Assembly: GCA_963849885.1 (NCBI GenBank)
Contig: CAWKIV010000019.1
Coordinates: 1-64,000, forward strand
Source: CADCTP01 sp963849885
Lineage (GTDB): Bacteria > Actinomycetota > Actinomycetes > Mycobacteriales > CADCTP01
Direction: 5' to 3'
DNA: 64,000 nt
Shown here: one piece after another, positions 33,926 through 42,821 of the stretch
Position numbering within the stretch: position 1 is the first letter of the stretch
Layout of the letters: each line of letters opens with the position of its first letter
The notes under the pieces: generated by a model
Seen by the model: the letters and a program-made list of their open reading frames with translations, nothing else
Databases searched by the model: none
Told to the model about the DNA's origin: nothing
Translations under genes and position numbers: made by a program

Positions 33926-36235
33926 GTGGACCACGCCGTGCTGGACGAGATCCAGCGCCGGGTGCTGTGGCTGGCCACCCGGATCGTCGACACCGCCAAC
34001 CGGGAGCGGGACACCGGCGACGGGGTCAAGGTCGGCGGCCACCAGGCGTCCTCGGCCAGCCTGGTCACGATCATGACCGCGCTGTGGTTCGCGTACCTGG
34101 ACCCGGAGGACCGGGTCTCGGTCAAGCCGCACGCGTCGCCGGTCTTCCACGCGATCCAGTACCTGCTCGGCCGGCTGGACCGGAAGTACCTGACCACGCT
34201 GCGGCAGCGCGGCGGCCTGCAGTCGTACCCGAGCCGCACCAAGGACCCGGACCCGGTCGACTTCTCCACCGGCTCGGTCGGGCTGGGCGCGGCCGCGCCG
34301 CTGTTCGCCGCCGCGGTCCGCCGGTACGTCGACGCGCACTTCGGGCCGCGCCCGCGCAGCCGCTGGATCGCGCTGATCGGGGACGCCGAGCTGGACGAGG
34401 GCAACGTCTGGGAGGCGGTCGCCGACCCGGCCACCCGCGGGCTCGGCGACGTCACCTGGATCGTCGACTTCAACCGGCAGTCGCTGGACCGGGTGGTGCC
34501 CGGGGTGCGGATCGACGAGTGGCGCCGGTCCTTCGAGGCGTACGGGTGGCACGTGCAGGAGGTCAAGTACGGCGGCCGGCTGCGCGAGTTCTTCACCCGG
34601 CCCGGCGGGGACGCGCTGCGCCGCTGGATCGACCGGATGCCCAACGAGCACTACCAGTCGCTGTTCGGGCTGCCCGCGGCGGAGGTCCGGGACCGCTTCC
34701 TGGACGGCGCGCCGACCGAGGTCCGGTCGCTGCTCGCGGACGTGCCCACCGGCGAGCTGGCCGCGCTGGTCACCGACCTGGGCGGGCACGACCTGGACTC
34801 GGTGTTGCGGGCGCTGGCCGCCTGCGACGAGGTGGCCGACCGGCCCAGCGTGATCTTCGCGTACACGGTGAAGGGCTGGGGGCTGCCCATCGCCGGCAAC
34901 CCGCGCAACCACTCCGCGCTGCTGTCCGGCGCGCAGGTCGGCGAGCTGCGCCGGTCGTACGGGCTGGACGAGGCGACCGAGTGGGACCGGATGGACCCGG
35001 CGTCGGCGGCCGGGAGGTGGGTCGAGCGGCGGGCCGCGCACCTGCGCCGGGAGCCGCGGAAGGCCGCGCTGGACGTCACCGTGCCGGCGGCGACCGGGGT
35101 GCGGGCCGGCAAGCCGGTGTCCACCCAGGAGGTCTTCGGCCGGGTGCTGGTCGACCTGTCCCGGTCCAAGGAGGTGGCGCCCTACCTCGTCACCACCGCG
35201 CCGGACGTGGCCACCTCGACCAACCTGGCCGGCTTCATCAACCGGATGGCCGTCTTCGCGCCGGCGCAGCGGCGGGCCTGGAGCGTCGACCCGCTGCTCA
35301 AGTGGGCCGAGGGGCCGACCGGCCAGCACCTCGAGCTGGGCATCTCGGAGATGAACCTGTTCCTGCTGCTCGGCCAGCTCGGGCTGTCCTGGGACCTGTC
35401 CGAGCAGCCGCTGCTGCCGGTCGGCACGGTCTACGACCCGTTCGTCTGCCGGGGGTTGGACGCGTTCATCTACGGCACCTACTCCGGCGCCCGCTTCCTG
35501 GTCGCCGGCACCCCGTCCGGGATCACGCTGGCCCCGGAGGGCGGCGCGCACCAGTCCACGATCACCGCCTCGCTCGGGCTGGAGCTGCCCGGGGTGACCG
35601 CGGTCGAGCCGGCGTACGCGGTCGCGCTGGACTGGCTGATGTGCGACGCGCTCGGCCGGATGGCCCGCGGCGAGCCCGGCGCGTACTACGCCCGGCTGTC
35701 CACCCGCCCGCTGGACCAGGCACCGTTCGAGGCGGCCCGGGCCCGGCTCGGCGACGACGAGCTGCGCCGGCAGGTCCTGGCCGGGGCGTACCGGCTGGTC
35801 GAGGCGCCCGACCTCGGCCCGGACGCGCCGGTGGTGCAGCTGGCCGCCGCCGGCGCCGTGCTGCCCGAGGCGCTCGCCGCCGCGGCCGAGCTGGCGTCCG
35901 AGGGGATCGCCGCGCACGTCGTCGACGTGACCTCGGCCGACCGGCTGTACGCGGCCTGGCGGGGATCGCTGCGGGACGGGCTGCGGGCGGCCCGGCCGCC
36001 GCGGCGCCCGGCGGTGCTGGGCGACGCCTTCGCCGCGCGGGTGCCGGTGGTCACCGTGCACGACGCGGCCAGCCATGCGCTGGCCTGGCTGGGCTCCGCG
36101 CTCGGCGTGGCCTGCGTGCCGCTCGGCGTGGACGAGTTCGGCCAGTCCGGGTCGGTGGCCGAGCTGTACGAGCTGCACGACCTCCAGCCCGGCGCCATCG
36201 TCAACGCCGCCCTGGCCGTGCTGTCGCTGCCATGA
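33926..36235 (+). CDS. AceE-like 2-oxoacid decarboxylase (transketolase-like thiamine-diphosphate enzyme)
   Basis: A 769-residue enzyme of the homodimeric pyruvate dehydrogenase E1 (AceE) branch, using thiamine diphosphate. The cofactor motif is LIGDAELDEGNVWEAVADPA to VTWIVDFNRQSLDRVVPGVR. The activating Glu is in LELGISEMNLFLLLGQLGLS. The C-terminal half has LVAGTPSGITLAPEGGAHQS. AceE is about 900 residues, so this is a shorter relative with unknown partner. A better start is the ATG at 33844 behind GGAGAGGGG. It reads MSAEAELRPVPPAAVGTP and rejoins this frame if one G is removed from GGGG at 33919-33922. GTG 33926 is therefore probably an artefact. YnfA overlaps by ATGA. Confidence 0.83.
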   Translation: MDHAVLDEIQRRVLWLATRIVDTANRERDTGDGVKVGGHQASSASLVTIMTALWFAYLDPEDRVSVKPHASPVFHAIQYLLGRLDRKYLTTLRQRGGLQSYPSRTKDPDPVDFSTGSVGLGAAAPLFAAAVRRYVDAHFGPRPRSRWIALIGDAELDEGNVWEAVADPATRGLGDVTWIVDFNRQSLDRVVPGVRIDEWRRSFEAYGWHVQEVKYGGRLREFFTRPGGDALRRWIDRMPNEHYQSLFGLPAAEVRDRFLDGAPTEVRSLLADVPTGELAALVTDLGGHDLDSVLRALAACDEVADRPSVIFAYTVKGWGLPIAGNPRNHSALLSGAQVGELRRSYGLDEATEWDRMDPASAAGRWVERRAAHLRREPRKAALDVTVPAATGVRAGKPVSTQEVFGRVLVDLSRSKEVAPYLVTTAPDVATSTNLAGFINRMAVFAPAQRRAWSVDPLLKWAEGPTGQHLELGISEMNLFLLLGQLGLSWDLSEQPLLPVGTVYDPFVCRGLDAFIYGTYSGARFLVAGTPSGITLAPEGGAHQSTITASLGLELPGVTAVEPAYAVALDWLMCDALGRMARGEPGAYYARLSTRPLDQAPFEAARARLGDDELRRQVLAGAYRLVEAPDLGPDAPVVQLAAAGAVLPEALAAAAELASEGIAAHVVDVTSADRLYAAWRGSLRDGLRAARPPRRPAVLGDAFAARVPVVTVHDAASHALAWLGSALGVACVPLGVDEFGQSGSVAELYELHDLQPGAIVNAALAVLSLP

Positions 36236-36564
36236 CGGTCGGCCGGTCCATCCTGCTCTTCGTGCTGGCGGCGCTGGCCGAGATCGGCGGCGCCTGGCTG
36301 GTCTGGCAGGGCGTGCGGGAGCACCGCGGCTGGGTCTGGATCGGGGCCGGCGTGCTCGCCCTCGGCGCGTACGGCTTCGTCGCCACCCTGCAGCCGGACG
36401 CGAACTTCGGCCGCATCCTGGCCGCCTACGGCGGGGTCTTCGTGGCCGGCTCGCTGGCCTGGGGGATGGTCGTGGACGGCTTCCGGCCGGACCGCTGGGA
36501 CGTCGCCGGCGCGCTGGTCTGCCTGGTCGGCGTCGCCCTGATCATGTACGCCCCCCGCACCTGA
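36232..36564 (+). CDS. YnfA family (UPF0060) small membrane protein
   Basis: A 110-residue protein with four membrane segments: ILLFVLAALAEIGGAWLVW, WVWIGAGVLALGAYGFVA, ILAAYGGVFVAGSLAWGMVV and WDVAGALVCLVGVALIMYAP. The early Glu in ALAEIGGAWLVW and the DANFGRILAAYGG loop are family hallmarks; the fold is like small multidrug resistance transporters. The ATG overlaps the stop of the AceE-like gene (ATGA), so it is translationally coupled. Confidence 0.92.
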   Translation: MTVGRSILLFVLAALAEIGGAWLVWQGVREHRGWVWIGAGVLALGAYGFVATLQPDANFGRILAAYGGVFVAGSLAWGMVVDGFRPDRWDVAGALVCLVGVALIMYAPRT

Positions 36565-36610
36565 CCCGCTCGGGGTGCCCCGTTCGGCTGTGCCGGGCCG
36601 GGAAGACCGG

Positions 36611-36616
36611 TATAAC
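36611..36616 (+). promoter_or_regulatory. -10 element of leaderless GH5 gene
   Basis: TATAAC stands six bases before the ATG of the hydrolase gene. No Shine-Dalgarno stretch fits between, so the mRNA is predicted to begin at the start codon. Confidence 0.55.
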
Positions 36617-36622
36617 GCTGAC

Positions 36623-37723
36623 ATGAGCGCTCTGCGACGCCGGGCCGCGCTGGCCACCCTCCTGCTGGCCGCGGCCGGCAGCCTCGTCGGCCCGGCGGCC
36701 GCGGACCCGCCGCCACCCGGCGTGCGCGTCGCCGGCACCGGCTGGCAGCTGGACGGGCAGCCGTTCGTCCCGCAGGGCTTCAGCATGATCGGGCTGCTCC
36801 GCCCGGACGGCTGCACGTCGACCGAGGGGTCCGGCAAGCGCGCCCGGACCGCCTTCGGGGCGGCCGAGCTGGTCGCCGCCCGCGACCAGTGGCACGCGAA
36901 CACCGTGCGCTTCCAGCTCAGCAACCGCGGGCTGGATCCGCAGGACCCGATCTTCCAGGCGGCGTACGTGCAGCGCGTCCTGGACGGGGTCGCCCTGGCC
37001 CGCGGCCTGGGCCTCGTCGTGGTGCTGTCCATGCAGGACCAGGCGATCGGCTGCGGGTCGGCCCACCCGATGCCGTTCCCAGCGACGGAGCGGGCCTGGG
37101 CGACGATCGCGCCGCACGTCGCCACCGACCCGTACGTGGTCCTCGAGCTCTACAACGAGCCGCGTAACCCGTCCACGGCGGCCGGCTGGACGCAGTGGCT
37201 CGATGGCGGTCCGACCCCGACCGACAACCTCGGCGAGCCCGTGGTCGGGCACCAGGCGCTGGTCGACCAGCTGCGCGCGCTGGGCTCGACCAACGTCCTG
37301 ATCGCCGACGGCGCCAACGCGGCCGGCCAGCTGCAGGGCATCCCGATGCTGGCCGACCCGCTCGGCCAGGTCGCGTACGCGGTCCACCCGTACTACTTCA
37401 AGGTCTCGAACGTCTCGACGCTGGCGACCGACACCGCGAACTGGGACCTCCGCTTCGGCTACCTGACCGCGACCGCGCCGGTGATCGCGACCGAGTGGAA
37501 CGCCGGCGCGGCGTCCTGCACCACCGGCGCGGCCGCCCGCGTGCCGGACCTCCTGGCCTACCTGGAGACGAAGGGCATCCCGCTGCTCGCCCAGGCCTTC
37601 GACCTGCCGACCACGATGGTCACCGACCTGACCACGTGGACGCCGACGTCGATGGCTGGCTACGGCTGCGGCGTGGTCGGACCCAACGCCGGCGAGCTCG
37701 TCCAGGCGCACTTCGCGCCGTAG
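36623..37723 (+). CDS. Secreted GH5-like glycoside hydrolase
   Basis: A 366-residue exported cellulase-family (GH5) protein with a signal peptide (RRRAALATLLLAAAGSLVG then PAAADP). The barrel start has the family strand VPQGFSMIGL. The acid/base Glu is in LELYNEPRNPS (about residue 179) and the nucleophile Glu in APVIATEWNAGA (about 291). Other barrel strands are YAVHPYYFKVSN and LLAQAFDLPTTM. The polysaccharide target (cellulose, mannan or another beta-glucan) is not determined. A 15-bp hairpin follows. Confidence 0.85.
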   Translation: MSALRRRAALATLLLAAAGSLVGPAAADPPPPGVRVAGTGWQLDGQPFVPQGFSMIGLLRPDGCTSTEGSGKRARTAFGAAELVAARDQWHANTVRFQLSNRGLDPQDPIFQAAYVQRVLDGVALARGLGLVVVLSMQDQAIGCGSAHPMPFPATERAWATIAPHVATDPYVVLELYNEPRNPSTAAGWTQWLDGGPTPTDNLGEPVVGHQALVDQLRALGSTNVLIADGANAAGQLQGIPMLADPLGQVAYAVHPYYFKVSNVSTLATDTANWDLRFGYLTATAPVIATEWNAGAASCTTGAAARVPDLLAYLETKGIPLLAQAFDLPTTMVTDLTTWTPTSMAGYGCGVVGPNAGELVQAHFAP

Positions 37724-37735
37724 CCGCCGCGTCAG

Positions 37736-37769
37736 GCGGCGCCGGCACCGGTCACGGTGCCGGCGCCGC
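37736..37769 (+). terminator. Hairpin terminator after the GH5 gene
   Basis: GCGGCGCCGGCACCG pairs perfectly with its complement around GTCA. It lies 12 bp after the stop. Confidence 0.7.
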
Positions 37770-37779
37770 TCCGCGTGGC

Positions 37780-37785
37780 TAGCGT
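37780..37785 (+). promoter_or_regulatory. -10 element of leaderless gene at 37792
   Basis: TAGCGT lies six bases before the GTG start, as in the other leaderless genes of this window. Confidence 0.5.
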
Positions 37786-37791
37786 GGGGGC

Positions 37792-38607
37792 GTGTCCACC
37801 GTCATCGGAGCGCCCACCCGGACCGAGCTGCGCGACCACCTGGTCGCGACGCGGATCGCCGGGGACGTCGCCACCCCGCGCGACAACAACCTGGCCAACT
37901 TCGCCCGGCTGAGCCGGCGGGAGCCGCTGTCCCTCTTCGGGCTGCGCCCGGCCGGGCGGTGGTCGTACGAGGACGTGCTCGCGCTGATGGCCGAGCGGTG
38001 CGGGGTGGTGGCCGACCCGGCGTACACCGAGGGCCCGGACACCATCGACCCCGACCGCACGCTGGACCGGCTGGACGCGATGGCCGACCGGATCGCGGCC
38101 GCGGCCCGGCGGCGGGAGCGGGTGGTGGTCGCCACCGGCCACCCGATCGGCCTGCGGCCCACCCACACCGCGGTCGCCCGGGCGCTCGCCGCCGCCGGCT
38201 GCCCGCTGCTCACCCCGGCCGCCGGCTGGGCCCACCCGGACGTGCCGGAGCTGGGCGAGCAGTCCGGCACGCTGCACTGGGTCGACGCGGTCGGCGTGCT
38301 GCGCTCCCCGTACGGGTCGCTCAAGCACACCCACTCGCCGCTGCTGATGGAGGCGGTGCTGGCCGCTCTGGACCAGCCGCCGGACCTGGTGGTCGCCGAC
38401 CACGGCTGGGCCGGCGCGGCCGGGCAGGCCGGCATCGACGCGGTCGGCTTCGCCGACTGCAACGACCCGGCGCTGTTCGTCGGCGAGGCCGAGGGCCGGG
38501 TGCTGTCCTGCGTGCCGCTGGACGACAACGTCGACCCGCGCCACTACCTCCCGCTGACCGCCTACCTGCTGGGCCGCGCCGGGCTGGCGCCGCCGCCCGC
38601 CGAGTGA
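37792..38607 (+). CDS. Conserved actinobacterial protein annotated as phosphatase
   Basis: A 271-residue soluble protein. It matches a conserved actinobacterial family: LRDHLVATRIAGDVATPRDN near the start, AERCGVVADPAYTEGPDTID, VVVATGHPIGLRPTHTAVAR, and the C-terminal LVVADHGWAGAAGQAGIDAV followed by GFADCNDPALFVGEAEGRV and VPLDDNV. As far as I recall these are labelled phosphatases without good evidence. The acidic DHGW and ADCNDPALF motifs look like a metal or phosphate site. The GTG start is leaderless by the TAGCGT spacing. Confidence 0.72.
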   Translation: MSTVIGAPTRTELRDHLVATRIAGDVATPRDNNLANFARLSRREPLSLFGLRPAGRWSYEDVLALMAERCGVVADPAYTEGPDTIDPDRTLDRLDAMADRIAAAARRRERVVVATGHPIGLRPTHTAVARALAAAGCPLLTPAAGWAHPDVPELGEQSGTLHWVDAVGVLRSPYGSLKHTHSPLLMEAVLAALDQPPDLVVADHGWAGAAGQAGIDAVGFADCNDPALFVGEAEGRVLSCVPLDDNVDPRHYLPLTAYLLGRAGLAPPPAE

Positions 38608-38716
38608 CGCCGCGCGCCCGCGAGTGACGCCGCGCGCCCGCGAGTGACGCCGCCAGTGCCGTCACTCGGGGGGCGATGCCGTCACTCGGGGGGCGATGCC
38701 GTCACTCGGGGGTCAG
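38601..38716. repeat. Two interlocking 20-bp tandem repeat families between convergent genes
   Basis: CGAGTGACGCCGCGCGCCCG occurs at 38601-38620 and 38621-38640, then its first 13 bases again at 38641. GTCACTCGGGGGGCGATGCC occurs at 38661-38680 and 38681-38700, then its start again at 38701. CGAGTGAC of the first family is the reverse complement of GTCACTCG of the second, so three left units can pair with three right units. The first unit contains the stop codon of the upstream gene. Confidence 0.8.
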
Positions 38717-39639
38717 CGGCCCGCGAGTGCCGCCACGATCGGCGCGGTCGCCTCGACGTCGTCGAGCATCACCGAGCTGATGCCGAAGCGCTCGCGCAGG
38801 CCGAGGATCTTCTCGGTCAGCCCGGCGACCGAGCCGACGACGATGTGCGGCGAGTCGAGCACGTCCTCGACGGTCAGCTCGACGCCCTGGGCCCGGAACC
38901 GGTCCACCCGCTCCTGCGCCGCGCCGCGGGCGTCGTCGGTGACCACCACCGGCCCGCCGGAGGGGTAGACGTTGAGCTCCAGGTCGCCGAAGCGGTCGCC
39001 GGCGGCGGCCCGGATCCAGCCGAGCTTCTCCTCGGTCGCGGCGACGGTGAACGAGCGCGGGTCGTTCGGCCGGGGCGCCAGCCCGACGATGTCCGCCTCC
39101 CGGGCGGCCAGGGTGAGCGTGCGCCGCCCGCCGCCGCCGATCATCAGCGGCGGGTGCGGCCGCTGCGCCGGCTTGGGCTGCCCGTCGTGGTCGGTGATCG
39201 TGTAGTGCTCGCCGGCCAGCGAGAACGGCCCGTCGGCGAAGCAGCCCTTGAGCACCGCGACCGCCTCGGCCAGCCGGGACACCCGGACCGGCACGGGGTC
39301 GAACGGGATGCCGATGGCCGCGTACTCCGGCTGGTTCCAGCCGGCCCCGATGCCGATCTCCAGCCGGCCGCCGGACAGCACGTCCAGGCTGGCCAGGTCC
39401 TGGGCCAGCACCGCCGGGTGGCGCAGGTCGACGTTGAGCACGAAGGTGCCGACCCGCAGCCGCTCGGTCGCCGCGGCCACGGTGGCCAGCAGCGGCACCG
39501 GCGAGTGCTGCTCGAGCAGGTGGTCGGGCAGCACCAGCGCGCTGAAGCCGGCCGCCTCGGCCCGCCGGGCGTGCTCGGTCAGCTCGCGGGCGGTGACGGG
39601 CCCGTACGGGGCGGCGGCGAGGAAGCGGAAGGGACGCAC
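38713..39639 (-). CDS. LLM-class (F420-type) oxidoreductase
   Basis: A 308-residue LLM-family enzyme. It begins RPFRFLAAAPYGPVTARELT from the GTG at 39639. Features are FSALVLPDHLLEQHSPVPLL, VLNVDLRHPAVLAQDLASLD, GGRLEIGIGAGWNQPEYAAI, PHPPLMIGGGGRRTLTLAAR and the C-terminal GVELTVEDVLDSPHIVVGSV. The layout matches an F420-dependent mycobacterial-type subfamily, although the cofactor is inferred. The convergent gene on the left shares the repeat-rich terminator. Confidence 0.87.
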   Translation of the reverse strand: MRPFRFLAAAPYGPVTARELTEHARRAEAAGFSALVLPDHLLEQHSPVPLLATVAAATERLRVGTFVLNVDLRHPAVLAQDLASLDVLSGGRLEIGIGAGWNQPEYAAIGIPFDPVPVRVSRLAEAVAVLKGCFADGPFSLAGEHYTITDHDGQPKPAQRPHPPLMIGGGGRRTLTLAAREADIVGLAPRPNDPRSFTVAATEEKLGWIRAAAGDRFGDLELNVYPSGGPVVVTDDARGAAQERVDRFRAQGVELTVEDVLDSPHIVVGSVAGLTEKILGLRERFGISSVMLDDVEATAPIVAALAGR

Positions 39640-39667
39640 CCGGGCATCCTGCCCCACCGCGGGCGCC

Positions 39668-41194
39668 TCAGCCGGCCGTCCCGGCGAAGTAGGTCTGCGC
39701 CTTCGCCCAGGCGGTCCGCCCGACGTTCGTCCCGAGCGTGCGGCCGTGCAGGTCGGCGTCCGGGAAGTGGATCCCGCCGAACCGGCGGGACCGCCCGGCC
39801 TCGTCCACCGCCGCGGAGAAGGTCGCCCAGAGCAGCGGCGTCGGCAGCACCGGGGTGAGGCCCGGCTCCACGAAGGACGATCCACGCGGGACGGTCACCC
39901 GGGCCCCGAACAGGTCGCTGCCGGTGAAGCTGCGCAGCACCTGGGCCCCGGCCGAGCTGAAGGTCGAGTGCCCGGAGACGTACTCGGCGAACGGCGGGGT
40001 CGGGAAGGTCACCGCCTGGTACGGCATCCACGTCTCGCCGCGGATGAGCCGGGTGCCCTTGCCCGGGCCGGCCCAGGCGAGCACCAGCTTGCCCTTCATC
40101 CGGGTGCGGACCGCGGTGATCGGGCGGACGTAGTCCCAGCGCAGCTTGGCGTTCCAGGCCGCGATGCTCGCGTCCAGCTCGGCGTTGGCGACCGCGAAGG
40201 TCAGCTTGACGCTCTGGTCCAGCGAGTAGCCGCGGGCCCGGGACACCGCCCCGGCGAAGAGCAGCCAGTGCCCGGGCGGGGTCTCGCTGTGCGGCCCGTC
40301 CGCCCAGTACTCCGCGCGGGTCTTGGTCAGGTCGGTCAGCGTCGCGCTCTGCAGCAGCGTGTCGGTGATCTCCTGGTCGAGCAGCAGCAGGGTGGTCTTC
40401 GTCGGGCCCGGGGGCAGGAACTGGTCCTTGTGCGCCAGCGCGAACGGGGTCACGGTGCCCCAGTGCGGGGTCAGGTACTTCTGCACGGACGACCCGCCGG
40501 CGCCGTCCGGCACCCGCAGCGGCTGCCAGCGCATCGGGTCGACCACCTGGTCCGGGGTGTTGACCGGGACGTAGCCGATGGTGTCGGCGTAGCCGCCGGC
40601 CTGGTTGGACCCGTCGGTGGCCCGGTAGGCGAGCACCGCGGCGGCGGCCTGGTTGCCCACCCCGGCCGGGGTCGCCGGGTCGGTGGACGCGTCGTCCGGG
40701 TCGTAGCCCATCCCGGTCATCAGCGCCCGGAAGTCGGCCGCCCGGGCCGGGAAGAGGTTCAGCAGGGCCCGGTAGGCGGCCGTGCTGACGGCCAGGCTCT
40801 TGTACGCCTCGGTGCGCTCGGCCGCGGGCCGGCGCAGCGTGCCGCCGAGCCGGGTGCCGACCGCGGTGGCGTCGTACGCGGCCCAGGCGTCGTACATCGC
40901 GGTGTGCATGATGGCCAGCGCCCGGGCGTTGACCGTGGGGCCGGTCTTCAGCGCCCGGATCGCGGCCAGCGCCTGCTCGCTCCAGCGCAGCGCGGCGTCG
41001 TCGTCGGCGCGCGGCCCCCAGGCGTCCAGCGGCCGCAGCGGCCCGGGTCCGATCGGCAGCGCCGGCAGCGGCAGCCGCACCTCCAGGGCGACCTCGACGC
41101 CGGCGGCGGATCGGCTGCGGGTGAGGTCGGCGGCGGCCACGCCACCGGCGGTGGCCAGCACGAGCAGGACGGCGAGGACACGGCGGGACAGCAC
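39668..41194 (-). CDS. Vanadium-dependent haloperoxidase-like/PAP2 exported protein
   Basis: A 508-residue secreted protein of the vanadium haloperoxidase/PAP2 superfamily. Its signal peptide is LSRRVLAVLLVLATAGGVAA. The vanadate/phosphate pocket shows LRWDYVRP (Arg-Pro), the core YVSGHSTFSSAGAQVLRSF with its SGHS, and GGIHFPDADLHGRTLG (Arg-His type pair). Family members either oxidise halides with H2O2 or act as acid phosphatases; the choice cannot be made from sequence by eye. The GTG at 41194 has an AAGGAA Shine-Dalgarno. Confidence 0.85.
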   Translation of the reverse strand: MLSRRVLAVLLVLATAGGVAAADLTRSRSAAGVEVALEVRLPLPALPIGPGPLRPLDAWGPRADDDAALRWSEQALAAIRALKTGPTVNARALAIMHTAMYDAWAAYDATAVGTRLGGTLRRPAAERTEAYKSLAVSTAAYRALLNLFPARAADFRALMTGMGYDPDDASTDPATPAGVGNQAAAAVLAYRATDGSNQAGGYADTIGYVPVNTPDQVVDPMRWQPLRVPDGAGGSSVQKYLTPHWGTVTPFALAHKDQFLPPGPTKTTLLLLDQEITDTLLQSATLTDLTKTRAEYWADGPHSETPPGHWLLFAGAVSRARGYSLDQSVKLTFAVANAELDASIAAWNAKLRWDYVRPITAVRTRMKGKLVLAWAGPGKGTRLIRGETWMPYQAVTFPTPPFAEYVSGHSTFSSAGAQVLRSFTGSDLFGARVTVPRGSSFVEPGLTPVLPTPLLWATFSAAVDEAGRSRRFGGIHFPDADLHGRTLGTNVGRTAWAKAQTYFAGTAG

Positions 41195-41317
41195 GGGTGG
41201 TTCCTTCCGGCGGGGTCCGGTGGCCAGCGGCGGGAAAGTAGCGGCGAGCGGCGGCGGCCCGCATCCGTACCGGGGTGCTGAGCTAAGCCGGGCCGCGTCC
41301 GGAGGGACGCCGGGCCG

Positions 41318-41323
41318 TAGGCT
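41318..41323 (+). promoter_or_regulatory. -10 element of leaderless DUF2252 gene
   Basis: TAGGCT lies seven bases before the GTG start codon, consistent with a leaderless transcript. Confidence 0.5.
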
Positions 41324-41330
41324 CGGGTCC

Positions 41331-42758
41331 GTGACGGAAGGGGTCCAGGTGCACCGGCGGGAGCCGCCGGCGGTGCTCGACTCCGGCGGCCGGGGCTTCG
41401 CCTCGGTCCGGGAGGCCGGCATCCCGCGGGCGGAGCGGTACGCGCTGGGCAAGGCCCTGCGCAAGAAGGTGCCGCGCTCGACGCTGGGGGAGTGGACCGC
41501 GCCGCCGGGCCGCCGGGACCCGGTCGAGCAGGTCGTGGAGGCGCACGCCGGCCGGTTGGACCGGCTCATCCCGGTGCGGATCGGCCGGATGGCCGCGTCG
41601 CCGTACGCGTTCCTCCGCGGCACCGCCGGCATCATGGCGGCCGACTTCGCCGGGTTGCCGGCCACCGGGATCCGCCCGGTCATCTGCGGCGACGCGCACC
41701 TGGGCAACTTCGGCTTCTACGCCTCGCCGGAGCGGGACCTGGTCTTCGACCTCAACGACTTCGACGAGGCCCACCCCGGGGCCTGGGAGTGGGACCTGCG
41801 CCGGCTGGTGACCAGCGTCTGGGTGGCCGGCCGGCAGAACTCGTCCACTGAGGACGACTGCGCGGCCGCGGTGACCCGCTGCGTGCAGGCATACCGGAAG
41901 CAGCTGCGGCACCTGGCCGAGGAGCCGCTGCTGGCCCGGTCGTTCGAGCGGCTCGACGTCGACCAGCTCGGCTCGGGTGCCAGCCCGGCCCTGCGCAAGG
42001 AGGTCGAGCGGGCCGCGCGGCGGGCCCGGCGGCGCACCAGCGACCGCGCGCTGCCGCGCTTCACCGAGGTCCGCGACGGCCGGCGGTGGATCGTCGAGGA
42101 GCCGCCGCTGATCACCCGGCCGTCGCCTGTGGACGCCGAGCTGCTGGCTTGCGGGATCGACGACTACCTGCGCACGCTGCCGCCGCACTGGACCCGCATC
42201 GTCGGCGGCTACACGCTGGTCGACCTGGCCCACAAGGTGGTCGGCGTCGGCTCGGTCGGGCTGCGGGCGTACGTCGCGCTGCTGACCGGCAGCAGCCCCG
42301 ACGACGTGCTCTTCCTGCAGCTCAAGCAGGCCCGCCGGTCGGTCCTGGGCCCGTACGTGCACGGCGAGCAGGCCTGGCACGCGCACCAGGGCCAGCGGGT
42401 GGTGGAGTACCAGCAGGCGCTGCAGACGGTCAGCGACCCGCTGCTCGGCTGGACCACGGTCGGCGACCACCAGTACTACGTGCGCCAGTTCCGGGACATG
42501 AAGGGCGCCATCACCGTCGACGGCATCGACGCGGACGCGCTGGCCGACTACGCCGGGGTGTGCGGGTCGCTGCTGGCCAAGGGCCACGCCCGGACCAGCG
42601 GGGCGTCGATGATCGCCGGCTACCTCGGGTCCGGCGGCGTGGTGGACGACGCGCTCTGCCGCTTCGCCCGGGCGTACGCGGACCAGACCGAGGCCGACCA
42701 CGCCGCGCTGCTCGCCGCGGTCGAGCGCGGCACCCTCCCGGTCGACCGCGAGCACTGA
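41331..42758 (+). CDS. DUF2252 family protein
   Basis: A 475-residue DUF2252 protein, a kinase-like fold related to aminoglycoside phosphotransferases. Seen are SPYAFLRGTAGIMAADFAGL, the catalytic-like VICGDAHLGNFGFYASPERD (Gly-Asp-x-His-x2-Asn), the metal-binding LVFDLNDFDEAHPGAWEWD, and DVLFLQLKQARRSVLGPYVH. The chemistry is unknown. The gene converges on the DUF6653 gene with a 17-bp hairpin between. GTG 41331 is leaderless by spacing. Confidence 0.9.
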   Translation: MTEGVQVHRREPPAVLDSGGRGFASVREAGIPRAERYALGKALRKKVPRSTLGEWTAPPGRRDPVEQVVEAHAGRLDRLIPVRIGRMAASPYAFLRGTAGIMAADFAGLPATGIRPVICGDAHLGNFGFYASPERDLVFDLNDFDEAHPGAWEWDLRRLVTSVWVAGRQNSSTEDDCAAAVTRCVQAYRKQLRHLAEEPLLARSFERLDVDQLGSGASPALRKEVERAARRARRRTSDRALPRFTEVRDGRRWIVEEPPLITRPSPVDAELLACGIDDYLRTLPPHWTRIVGGYTLVDLAHKVVGVGSVGLRAYVALLTGSSPDDVLFLQLKQARRSVLGPYVHGEQAWHAHQGQRVVEYQQALQTVSDPLLGWTTVGDHQYYVRQFRDMKGAITVDGIDADALADYAGVCGSLLAKGHARTSGASMIAGYLGSGGVVDDALCRFARAYADQTEADHAALLAAVERGTLPVDREH

Positions 42759-42773
42759 GACCTCCCGCCGGCA

Positions 42774-42812
42774 CCGGGGCCCGGCCGTCCACATCGGACG
42801 GCCGGGCCCCGG
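42774..42812. terminator. Bidirectional hairpin between convergent genes
   Basis: A 17-bp perfect stem: CCGGGGCCCGGCCGTCC (42774-42790) pairs with 42796-42812 around ACATC. It serves both the DUF2252 (plus) and DUF6653 (minus) genes. Confidence 0.8.
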
Positions 42813-42821
42813 CGCGTACGC

